64,000 nt of DNA, from assembly GCA_004299555.1 (NCBI GenBank), contig SCQU01000003.1, positions 186,001 to 250,000 of the forward strand. Reading direction: 5' to 3'. The notes under the pieces are model-generated. The model saw only the letters and a list, made by a program, of their open reading frames with translations. It was not told the origin of the DNA and ran no database searches. The position numbers and the translations under genes were made by a program. Below are positions 57,001 through 64,000 of this stretch, piece by piece. Each line of letters opens with the position of its first letter. The stretch's first letter is position 1. This DNA is from Rhodanobacteraceae bacterium (lineage in GTDB: Bacteria > Pseudomonadota > Gammaproteobacteria > Xanthomonadales > Rhodanobacteraceae).

Positions 57001-60000
57001 TCAGCGCTGGGCGACACCCAATTGCACCCGCGTGGCCGGACCCTGGTCGCTGATGCCGGCGGCGCTGAGCTTCGGCGGTTCGACCACGATCCGGTTGGCG
57101 GCGAGTTTGCCCGCAAGCGCCGCTTGCACCGCGGCCGTGCGGCGTTCGGCCAGCGCGCGCAAAGCTGCGTCGTTGGTCGCCACGCTGGCTGCCATCAGCT
57201 TGCGCATCTCGGCGGGGCTGGGCAGTTTCAGTCCCAGAAAGTCGTTGGGCTTGCCCTTGAAGGCGTCGTGCCGGTACGCACGCCGGAGGTACTTGACGTA
57301 TTCATCCGGCGTGATTTGCACCTCCGCCAGGGCCGCCGCCGAGGTGTCGGCGCGCTTGCCTTCGGTGTCCAGTACCTTGGCACGCCGGATGAGGTCATCG
57401 ACGGTCACCTTGCGCAGTCCGGCGACGTCCTTGGCGGGATCGACGCGGCCGGTGAGCTGCAGTGTCAATCCCGGCTTCTGCCGCAGCATGGTGGCGACCC
57501 GCGCCAGGCGCGCCGCGGCAGGCGGGTCCAGCACCGCAGAACCGGGCGCGAACACGACGTAGTCGAGGTGGTCCTGGTGATTGCCCCCGAAGGCGGACGC
57601 CAACAGGCGGAACGGTGAGGTGATCGCCTTGCCGATCAGGCCCACCACGGCGCGCCAGACGAGTCCCCCTACGCTGAATTGCGGATCGTCCAGTGAGCCC
57701 GATACCGGCAAGTCGATATTGACGTTGCCGTTTTGATCCTTGAGCAACGCCACCGCCAGCTTGACCGGCAGATGGTTGATGCCGGGGCTTTCATCGCGCG
57801 GGCCGAAGCTGATCTGGGTGATGAACAGGTGGTTGTCGGCGCTGAGCTGGCGGTGGTCGAGATGGTAGTTCACGTTGGCGGTCAACCTGCCGCCGGTGAT
57901 CGGGTAGCCGGTGTACCGGGTTGCGTACGCGCTGATCCGCGTCAGTTCCACGCCGGTGGCCCTGCCGGTGACGGCGAGTGTGGCGACCGGCTGCAATGGA
58001 TTGAGGGTGCCGTTGATCGCGACCGGCGCGTTGCCGTTCAGCGCGGCGTCGATCTTGATGCGCGCCGGCGGTGCGTTCGGCGCGCTGCCGAAGGCGCCAA
58101 TGTCGCCGTTTAGCCGCGTCAGGTTGGCGGTGTAGTGGGGCTTGATGAAATCGTCGGTGAAATTGAGCTGACCGTAGGCAAGGCGGATGCCGCCTATGTG
58201 GAGCCTGGCGGCGGGTGCCGCGCCGGCGGCGGCAGCGGAAGCGGTCGCCGCGGCGGAGGCCGGAGCCGGTGGAGGCGCTGCATGGGGCCCGGTGGCGGTG
58301 CCGGGGTTCGTACGCGTTACCGAAACCGGTGCCGCGGCGGGGTTGGCGATCACGTCGGACACGTTCAGGCGGCCGTCCGCGTTGATGATCATGCGCATGT
58401 AGAACGCGGTAAGGGCAAGACCGCCGATGTCGACGCGTGGTGCGCCGGTGCCGACGTTGGCGTCGATCCGGGTCGCGCGAAGCGTGCGCCAGCGCAGGAA
58501 ATCATCGCCCGTCAGTTTGTCCTGGATGCTGACGTTTGCGAGCGCCGCGTCGCCGTGGAACGCGATCTTTGGGGTGGCGCCGCGCGCGTCGTAGTGGAAT
58601 TGGCCGTGGCTCGTGAGCTGGGCCCGCGACAGCGTGACGTTCAGGGGCACGCCAAGGTACGGCTCGAGTGCGGCGATGCCGAGCCGCTGGGTGGTGACAG
58701 CAAGATCGGCTGCCAGTGGCGCGGGTTGCAGCGTGCCATCGATGGCAAACGTACCATGGCCGCTCGCGCCGGACAGTTTTACCTTGCTCGCCGCGCCAAG
58801 GTCATCGCTCAGCGGCGCAATGCTGCCCGCAAGGTGGTCGAGCCTGACCGTGACGGGCTTGGGGCCCGCGCCGTGATCGGTGAAAGCCACCGCGGCGCGG
58901 GTGAAGCCGACCTGTGCGATGCGCCAGTGCCAGGGCGGGGTTTTCGTCGCGGTGCTGTCGCCGGCGCCAGGCGCCAGCAGGTGCAGCAGATTGATGCGCC
59001 GGGCGGCGTCACGCTGCAGGTCCAGTTGCAGCCCGTCGGCCGTGATCGCGCCAAGTTGGGCCGTGTGCTTGGCAAGGTCGAGCGTATTGATCGAAAAGTC
59101 GAGCCTTTGCCACGCGACCGGTGCGGCGGCGCTCCTGGCGGCCGGCTGCAGTGCAAAATCGCTGACGCGCGCGCGCACCGCCGCCAGCTGCACGTTGAAA
59201 GGGGTTCCCCAGTCAAGCTGCAGCTGGCCGGCCGCGGAAAGCTTGCCCGTTGCCGTGTGGCCGTCCAGCGGCATGGCCGCAACGCCCTGCAGCGGCGCCA
59301 GCCCGACCTGTTGCAGCTGCAGGGCGGCGGCAAGCCTGGATGCGGCCAGATCCAGCGTACCCTTGGCGCTGACGCTGCCGCCGTCCAGCTTGCCCGCCAA
59401 TTTGACTTTCGCTGGCGGCGCCGCCAGTAGGCTCAAGCCGGTGGCGCGGCCATCGAGATTGCCTACCGTAAGCGGGTGCTGCGCGGCGTCGGCGTAGTGG
59501 ACCGCGCCGTTCTTGAGGATCAACGCCGCGATTCGCAGATCGGTTGGCGGCGCTGGCTTGGCGCCTTGGGCTACGGTGGTCTGTCTGGTCAGGTTGTCGA
59601 AATTGCTGTGCCCGGCTGCAGTCTGCGTGTACCAGACCTGCGCGCCATCCAATTGCAGCGTACCGAGCAGGTAGCGGGACACCAACGGCTCGACGTCTGC
59701 CAGCTGGATGCTGCCGTGGGTGAGGGTGAAGACCGGTTGCCGCTGCGGGCTTTCAAGCGCGAAGTCGTCAAGCTGGAGCGCACCAGACAACCGCACCTGC
59801 GGCATCGATGCGGCCTGCGCGAAGTGCAGCGTGAGGTCGCCGCTCACGGTTCCGCGCGGAATGCGGAAGGGCAGCGTGGCGGGGGCGTAGCCGGCGTAAC
59901 GTGACAGGTCGAGTCGCTGGACGTGGAAGGCCAGGGTGGACTCGCGCGTGCCGGCAAACGGTTTGGTTTGTCCCGCCATTCCAAACGGACTGCCGTCGAT

Positions 60001-60675
60001 CTGCATCGCGAGCAGTGGTTGCACATAGGCATCGGTATCGCGCGGCAGGTTGGCGATGAAGGGAATGCCAAGCTCGATGCGGCTGAGCTGGTGCCGGGAG
60101 TGGGTGACGCCGTCGTCGAACGCAACGTCACCGTCGTGGACACGGAGGTTTGACACCGCGTAGCGGAACGGCGACGCCGGTTGTCCCGCGCGCGCGGCGA
60201 GGCGCGCGAGGATGTCGCTGAAGTTGTAGCGGCCCTGGGCGCTGCGCACGATGCGGATGCGCGGGCGCTCAAGGATCAACGCGTCCAGCACCGGCGCGCG
60301 CCGCAGCAGCGATGTCCACGACGCGTTGATGATGGCGCGGTCCACCCGGACGAACGGCGGTTGGCCGGTGCGGCCGGCGATCCGCAGGCGGTTCAGCTGC
60401 AGGCGCAGCGTGTAGGGATCAAACCGCACGTGGCCGATGGTCACCCGGCGGCCAAGCGCGTTGCTCGCCTGCTGCTGGATCTGGCTGCGGATGATCGGCG
60501 GCGCGGCGAAGAAACCGAGCAGGCCGTAAAGGACCAGCGCGATGACGATGCCGAGCGCCCACCTGCGGGCGCGCCGCGAATGATGGAGCGTCACCACGCA
60601 TCGGCGCACCACGGCCAACCGGGGATTGTCCAGCCAGCGAGTCACGATGCGACGCTCCTGCCTCACCGCATGCAT
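57001..60675 (-). CDS. Large AsmA-like DUF748 protein
   Basis: A 1224-aa protein with one N-terminal membrane helix (WALGIVIALVLYGLLGFFA) followed by an AsmA/DUF748 start (PIIRSQIQQQASNALGRRVT, PYTLRLQLNRLRIAG). A long beta-rich region follows, with a low-complexity Ala/Pro insert near residues 800-830 and the DUF748 end (ISFGPRDESPGINHLPVKLA, VNIDLPVSGSLDDPQFSVGG). The C-terminal ~200 residues contain DYVVFAPGSAVLDPPA, reminiscent of OmpA-like domains. AsmA-family bridges are implicated in lipid transport between membranes. It lies between tdh and kbl on the same strand. Confidence 0.87.
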   Translation of the reverse strand: MHAVRQERRIVTRWLDNPRLAVVRRCVVTLHHSRRARRWALGIVIALVLYGLLGFFAAPPIIRSQIQQQASNALGRRVTIGHVRFDPYTLRLQLNRLRIAGRTGQPPFVRVDRAIINASWTSLLRRAPVLDALILERPRIRIVRSAQGRYNFSDILARLAARAGQPASPFRYAVSNLRVHDGDVAFDDGVTHSRHQLSRIELGIPFIANLPRDTDAYVQPLLAMQIDGSPFGMAGQTKPFAGTRESTLAFHVQRLDLSRYAGYAPATLPFRIPRGTVSGDLTLHFAQAASMPQVRLSGALQLDDFALESPQRQPVFTLTHGSIQLADVEPLVSRYLLGTLQLDGAQVWYTQTAAGHSNFDNLTRQTTVAQGAKPAPPTDLRIAALILKNGAVHYADAAQHPLTVGNLDGRATGLSLLAAPPAKVKLAGKLDGGSVSAKGTLDLAASRLAAALQLQQVGLAPLQGVAAMPLDGHTATGKLSAAGQLQLDWGTPFNVQLAAVRARVSDFALQPAARSAAAPVAWQRLDFSINTLDLAKHTAQLGAITADGLQLDLQRDAARRINLLHLLAPGAGDSTATKTPPWHWRIAQVGFTRAAVAFTDHGAGPKPVTVRLDHLAGSIAPLSDDLGAASKVKLSGASGHGTFAIDGTLQPAPLAADLAVTTQRLGIAALEPYLGVPLNVTLSRAQLTSHGQFHYDARGATPKIAFHGDAALANVSIQDKLTGDDFLRWRTLRATRIDANVGTGAPRVDIGGLALTAFYMRMIINADGRLNVSDVIANPAAAPVSVTRTNPGTATGPHAAPPPAPASAAATASAAAAGAAPAARLHIGGIRLAYGQLNFTDDFIKPHYTANLTRLNGDIGAFGSAPNAPPARIKIDAALNGNAPVAINGTLNPLQPVATLAVTGRATGVELTRISAYATRYTGYPITGGRLTANVNYHLDHRQLSADNHLFITQISFGPRDESPGINHLPVKLAVALLKDQNGNVNIDLPVSGSLDDPQFSVGGLVWRAVVGLIGKAITSPFRLLASAFGGNHQDHLDYVVFAPGSAVLDPPAAARLARVATMLRQKPGLTLQLTGRVDPAKDVAGLRKVTVDDLIRRAKVLDTEGKRADTSAAALAEVQITPDEYVKYLRRAYRHDAFKGKPNDFLGLKLPSPAEMRKLMAASVATNDAALRALAERRTAAVQAALAGKLAANRIVVEPPKLSAAGISDQGPATRVQLGVAQR

Positions 60676-60771
60676 GCATCCGTACGTTGGTTGGGCGCCG
60701 GCGGTTTGCCGTGTACGCCCGTCCTTACCCGGCCGCGATCGACCGCGGACAACCGCTTGCGGTTGCCCGGC

Positions 60772-61806
60772 TCACGTCCAGCTCAGTACGACTTTGCCGC
60801 ACTGGCCGGCCGCCATCAAGTCGAAGCCTTGCTGGAAGTCTTCAGCCGGCAGGCGGTGGGTCAACACCTTCTGCAGCGGGAAACCGGTCATCAGCATCTG
60901 CGTCATCTTGTACCAGGTTTCATACATGCGCCGGCCGTAGATGCCATGCACCGTGAGGCCCTTGAAGATCAGCTTGTCCCAGTCAATGCCGGCGCCGTTC
61001 GGCAGGATGCCGAGCAGGGCGATCTTGCCGCCGTGGTACATCACGTCCAGCATGTCGCTGAAGGCGTGGATGTTGCCGGACATTTCCATGCCCACGTCGA
61101 AGCCTTCCATGTTGAGTTCTTGCATGACTTCACGAATCGGCTGCTTGGTCACGTTCACGATGCGGGTTGCGCCCATTTCGGCCGCCAGGCCCAGCCGGTA
61201 GTCGTTGACGTCGGTGACGACGATGTTGCGCGCGCCCACATGGCGCGCGATACCGGCCGCCATCATGCCGATCGGGCCGGCGCCGGTGATCAGCACGTCT
61301 TCGCCGACCAGGTCAAATTCGAGCGCGCAGTGCGCGGCGTTGCCGAACGGGTCGAGGAACGCCGCCAGCGATGAGGGGATCGCATCCGGGATCGGCCACA
61401 GGTTGCTGGCGGGCATCACGATGTACTGCGCGAAGGCGCCGTTGCGGTTGACGCCAATGCCGACCGCGTGGGGGCACAATTCCGGCCGCCCGGCGCGGCA
61501 GTTGCGGCACATGCCGCAGGTGATGTGGCCTTCGGCCGATACCCGCTGGCCTTCGCGGTACCCCTTCACCTCGCTGCCCAGCGCCACGATCTTGCCGACG
61601 AACTCGTGGCCGACGACGACGCCCGGCTTGATGACGCTTTGCGCCCACGCGTCCCAGTTGTAGATGTGGACGTCGGTGCCGCAAATCGCGGTCTTTTCGA
61701 CCTCGATCAGCACGTCGTTGTGGCCATATTCGGGCACCGGCACCTCTTCCATCCAGATGCCCTTGGCTGCGTCGCGCTTGACCAGCGCCCTCATCATGTT
61801 CGGCAT
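60772..61806 (-). CDS. tdh: L-threonine 3-dehydrogenase
   Basis: A 344-aa zinc-dependent medium-chain dehydrogenase. The catalytic zinc site has [15 protein letters not shown] and [11 protein letters not shown]; the structural zinc site is [15 protein letters not shown]; the NAD Rossmann motif is [15 protein letters not shown]. It oxidises threonine to 2-amino-3-ketobutyrate, the substrate of Kbl. AAGG lies 8 bp before ATG 61806; ATG 61794 (MRALVKR) corresponds to the E. coli start. A TATAAT sits 33 bp upstream. Confidence 0.96.
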   Translation of the reverse strand: MPNMMRALVKRDAAKGIWMEEVPVPEYGHNDVLIEVEKTAICGTDVHIYNWDAWAQSVIKPGVVVGHEFVGKIVALGSEVKGYREGQRVSAEGHITCGMCRNCRAGRPELCPHAVGIGVNRNGAFAQYIVMPASNLWPIPDAIPSSLAAFLDPFGNAAHCALEFDLVGEDVLITGAGPIGMMAAGIARHVGARNIVVTDVNDYRLGLAAEMGATRIVNVTKQPIREVMQELNMEGFDVGMEMSGNIHAFSDMLDVMYHGGKIALLGILPNGAGIDWDKLIFKGLTVHGIYGRRMYETWYKMTQMLMTGFPLQKVLTHRLPAEDFQQGFDLMAAGQCGKVVLSWT

Positions 61807-61838
61807 GTCGATCGCCTTGTGGGAAGAAAACTCATTGC

Positions 61839-61844
61839 ATTATA
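61839..61844 (-). promoter_or_regulatory. Consensus -10 element for tdh
   Basis: On the - strand TATAAT ends 32 bp before the tdh ATG, giving a leader of about 26 nt that contains the AAGG ribosome site. A matching -35 was not found at the ideal distance. Confidence 0.5.
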
Positions 61845-61868
61845 AGGCTGCCGCCTGGGGCCGCGCCG

Positions 61869-61874
61869 TACAAT
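61869..61874 (+). promoter_or_regulatory. Possible -10 element for a leaderless miaA transcript
   Basis: TACAAT is followed by exactly 6 bases and the miaA ATG, so the predicted transcript would begin at the start codon. No ribosome site is present. The -35 region is weak. Confidence 0.35.
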
Positions 61875-61880
61875 CCGGCC

Positions 61881-62852
61881 ATGCCGGATCCCACTTGCGC
61901 CAGCGATCAGCGCCCACCCGCGATCTTCCTGATGGGCCCGACCGCGACGGGCAAGACGGCGCTTGCGTGTGCCCTGGCCGAGCGTTTTCCGCTGCAACTG
62001 GTGAGCGTCGATTCGGCGCTGGTGTATCGCGGGCTCGACATTGGTGCGGCCAAACCCGACGCCGCGACGCTGGCATGCCACCCGCATGCCCTGATCGATA
62101 TCCGCGATCCCGCCGATCCCTACTCGGCGGCGCAGTTTCGCGCCGATGCACTGGCCGCGATGCGGGTCATCAGCACGGGCGGACGGGTGCCCTTGCTGGT
62201 CGGCGGCACCGGGCTGTACTTCCGCGCGCTGGAACACGGTCTGTCGGCGCTGCCGGCGGCGGATCCGGAAGTGCGCGCGCGCTTGCGCATCGACGCCGAA
62301 CGCACCGGCTGGCCGGCGCTGCACGCGCGCCTTGCGCGGCTGGATCCGCCCGCGGCCGCACGCATCCGGCCGCACGATGCGCAGCGCATCCAGCGCGCGC
62401 TCGAAGCCATTGAGTTGTCGGGCCACACCCTGACCGCCTTGCACGCGCAATCGCGTAGCACCGCGCGCCTGCCGTACCGGGTGCTGAAACTCGCGCTGAT
62501 CCCGCGCACGCGGGAAACGCTGCGCGCGCGCATCGCGCTGCGGTTTGACGCGATGCTTGCAGCGGGTTTCCTCGACGAGGTACGGCGCCTGCGCGCGCGC
62601 GGAGATCTTGCGCCGGAGCTTCCCGCCGTGCGCGCGGTCGGTTACCGGCAGGCGTGGCAGCACCTTGCCGGCGCGACGGATGCGGCAACGTTCCGGCAAC
62701 AGGCGATTGACGCCACCCGCCAACTGGCCAAGCGGCAGACCACCTGGCTGCGCGGTGAACTCGATGCGCGCGTGATCGACCCGGATGCGGCAGGCTGCAT
62801 GGCCCGGGCATGCGCGGCCGTCGGCTTGCATCTTGGCCTCAGCACCGCCTGA
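61881..62852 (+). CDS. miaA: tRNA dimethylallyltransferase
   Basis: A 323-aa enzyme that adds the dimethylallyl group to A37 of tRNAs reading UNN codons. The P-loop is [32 protein letters not shown] contains the catalytic aspartate region; [13 protein letters not shown] and [10 protein letters not shown] with [12 protein letters not shown] complete the family pattern. It is followed by hfq and hflX as in many gammaproteobacteria. There is no ribosome site before the ATG. Confidence 0.96.
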   Translation: MPDPTCASDQRPPAIFLMGPTATGKTALACALAERFPLQLVSVDSALVYRGLDIGAAKPDAATLACHPHALIDIRDPADPYSAAQFRADALAAMRVISTGGRVPLLVGGTGLYFRALEHGLSALPAADPEVRARLRIDAERTGWPALHARLARLDPPAAARIRPHDAQRIQRALEAIELSGHTLTALHAQSRSTARLPYRVLKLALIPRTRETLRARIALRFDAMLAAGFLDEVRRLRARGDLAPELPAVRAVGYRQAWQHLAGATDAATFRQQAIDATRQLAKRQTTWLRGELDARVIDPDAAGCMARACAAVGLHLGLSTA

Positions 62853-62937
62853 AGCGACACGCCGCGCGACGTTCTGGGTTACCATTTGAGACCGCGCAGG
62901 GAACGCTGCGGCATATCCGGATCACGAGGCCATAAAA

Positions 62938-63198
62938 ATGTCGAAAAGCCAGTCGTTGCAGGATCCGTTTCTCAATGCGTTGCGCCGCGAGCGCATTCCG
63001 GTGGCGATTTATCTCGTCAACGGCATCAAGTTGCAGGGGGTCATCGAATCGTTCGACCAGTTCGTCGTGCTGCTGCGCAATCAGGTCAGCCAGATGGTGT
63101 ACAAGCACGCGATTTCGACCGTGGTGCCCTCGCGCCCGGTCAAGGTAAGCGCGGAAGACAATCCCGCGGATGCTGCCGCCGTTCCGGCGGAGGACTGA
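62938..63198 (+). CDS. hfq: RNA chaperone Hfq
   Basis: An 86-aa Sm-like protein. The Sm1 motif ([21 protein letters not shown]) spans positions ~62962-63024, and Sm2 contains [12 protein letters not shown], with the proximal-face QSLQDPFLN, lateral RRER and YKHA residues all present. The acidic C-terminal tail is short. It forms a hexameric ring that pairs small RNAs with mRNAs. GAGG lies 8 bp before the ATG; 85 bp separate it from miaA. Confidence 0.98.
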   Translation: MSKSQSLQDPFLNALRRERIPVAIYLVNGIKLQGVIESFDQFVVLLRNQVSQMVYKHAISTVVPSRPVKVSAEDNPADAAAVPAED

Positions 63199-63203
63199 TT
63201 TCC

Positions 63204-64000
63204 CTGTTCGAACGCGAACAACGTGGCGAACGCGCACTGCTGGTGCTGCCGTATTCGGGCAAGGGTGCCGATGTGCGGCGCGCGCAGGAGTTCACCGAAC
63301 TCGCACGCTCCGCGGGCGCGGAGATCCTCGGCAGCGTGCACGCGCGGGTGGAGGCGCCCAACCCGAAGTTCTACATCGGCACCGGCAAGGCCGACCAGCT
63401 GCAGGCGCAGGTGCGCGATCTCGGCGCCGACCTGGTGCTGGTCGATCATGCGCTGACGCCGGTACAGGAACGCAACCTTGAAAAGCACCTGTCGGCGCGG
63501 GTGATTGACCGCGCCGCGCTGATTCTCGACATTTTTGCCCAGCGCGCGCAGTCGCACGAAGGCAAGCTCGAAGTCGAACTGGCGCAGCTGAAATACATCG
63601 CGACGCGCCTGGTGCGCGGTTGGACCCACCTGGAGCGCCAGCGCGGCGGCGCGATCGGCTTGCGTGGGCCCGGTGAAACCCAGCTCGAAACCGACCGCCG
63701 CCTGCTGCAAAAGCGCGTTGAACAGCTGCAAAAGCGCATCGGGAAGGTCGGGGTGCAGCGCGACCAGCAGCGCCGCGCGCGCCTGCGCAACACGCTGCCG
63801 CGGGTAGCGCTGGTCGGCTACACCAACGCCGGCAAGTCCACGCTGTTCAATGCCGCGACGCGCGGCGAGGTGCTGGCGGCCGATCGCCTGTTTGCCACGC
63901 TCGATCCGACCGTGCGGCGCCTGGAAGGGCTGGCATCGGGGCCGGCGGTGCTGGCCGATACGGTGGGCTTTATCCGCGAGCTGCCGCACGATCTGGTGGC
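63204..64000 (+). CDS. hflX: GTPase HflX (3' end cut by window edge)
   Basis: The reading frame starts 6 bp after the hfq stop and is open to the window end (265 codons). HflX features are KFYIGTGKADQLQAQV, LEVELAQLKYIATRL, GAIGLRGPGETQLETDRRL, the P-loop VGYTNAGKSTLFN and DTVGFIRELPHDL. It is a ribosome-splitting GTPase of heat stress. No ATG, GTG or TTG lies at the conserved N-terminus: the codon before FEREQRGERALLV, where relatives have Met, is CTG (63204-63206), about 9 bp after GGAGG. An ATT at 63198 is a less likely option. Confidence 0.93.
   Translation, partial: MFEREQRGERALLVLPYSGKGADVRRAQEFTELARSAGAEILGSVHARVEAPNPKFYIGTGKADQLQAQVRDLGADLVLVDHALTPVQERNLEKHLSARVIDRAALILDIFAQRAQSHEGKLEVELAQLKYIATRLVRGWTHLERQRGGAIGLRGPGETQLETDRRLLQKRVEQLQKRIGKVGVQRDQQRRARLRNTLPRVALVGYTNAGKSTLFNAATRGEVLAADRLFATLDPTVRRLEGLASGPAVLADTVGFIRELPHDLV

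Noticed and set aside
55312-57618. 768-codon + strand frame across kbl and the DUF748 3' end
   Set aside because: Antisense to secure genes; its start in the 55241-55731 gap has no ribosome site or recognisable pattern.

Overview
The window looks like a chromosomal segment of a GC-rich gammaproteobacterium of the Lysobacterales (Xanthomonadales), probably close to Rhodanobacteraceae. The main clues are the miaA-hfq-hflX order at the right end, the prpB/prpC/prpD, tdh and kbl genes, the nudE-cysQ-mazG operon and the evenly high GC. This placement is an inference from gene content. No rRNA, tRNA, CRISPR array, phage gene or transposase was seen.

Left part (1-14.9 kb). After a truncated ClC channel gene and an HNH nuclease gene comes an accessory island. 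It holds four TIR-domain proteins, one SLOG-like membrane protein and small beta-rich proteins. It reads as a two-fold repeat of a module: a TIR/TolB-like/TPR gene on the + strand facing a TIR/transmembrane/TPR gene plus small partner gene on the - strand. The two TIR-TolB genes have exactly the same length (597 aa) and almost identical 5' ends, and the second copy still carries a relic of the HNH 5' end. The small partners end in a shared tail, NP[S/T][I/V]xN[R/K]. This island is the best candidate for an undescribed, possibly immune or nucleotide-signalling, system.

Middle part (15-34 kb). Mostly core genes: GNAT, acyl-CoA dehydrogenase, LEA-like lipoprotein, PAP2 phosphatase, PEBP, DUF488, a SET-domain protein, an EF-G paralogue followed by a cluster of hairpins, and a TonB-like protein. 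Then come the coupled nudE-cysQ-mazG operon, a GSGD-repeat exported protein, a two-component pair coupled to an isoaspartyl peptidase, two tandem RDD-pilin fusion proteins, and typA.

Right part (34-64 kb). Cyclophilin, aspartate aminotransferase, malate dehydrogenase, a HAF-repeat protein, and an ECF sigma factor coupled to a Ser/Thr kinase with TPRs. Next are a Ca2+/cation antiporter and prpB-prpC, separated by about 5.6 kb from prpD. Between them lie GST, fadH, two conserved proteins and a TerC gene under a well-preserved yybP-ykoY (Mn2+) riboswitch. The end holds ompA, a pseudouridine synthase, kbl, a large AsmA/DUF748 protein, tdh, miaA, hfq and the start of hflX, which seems to lack a normal start codon.

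Many genes are organised as overlapping or closely spaced pairs (4-8 bp overlaps), pointing to frequent translational coupling.
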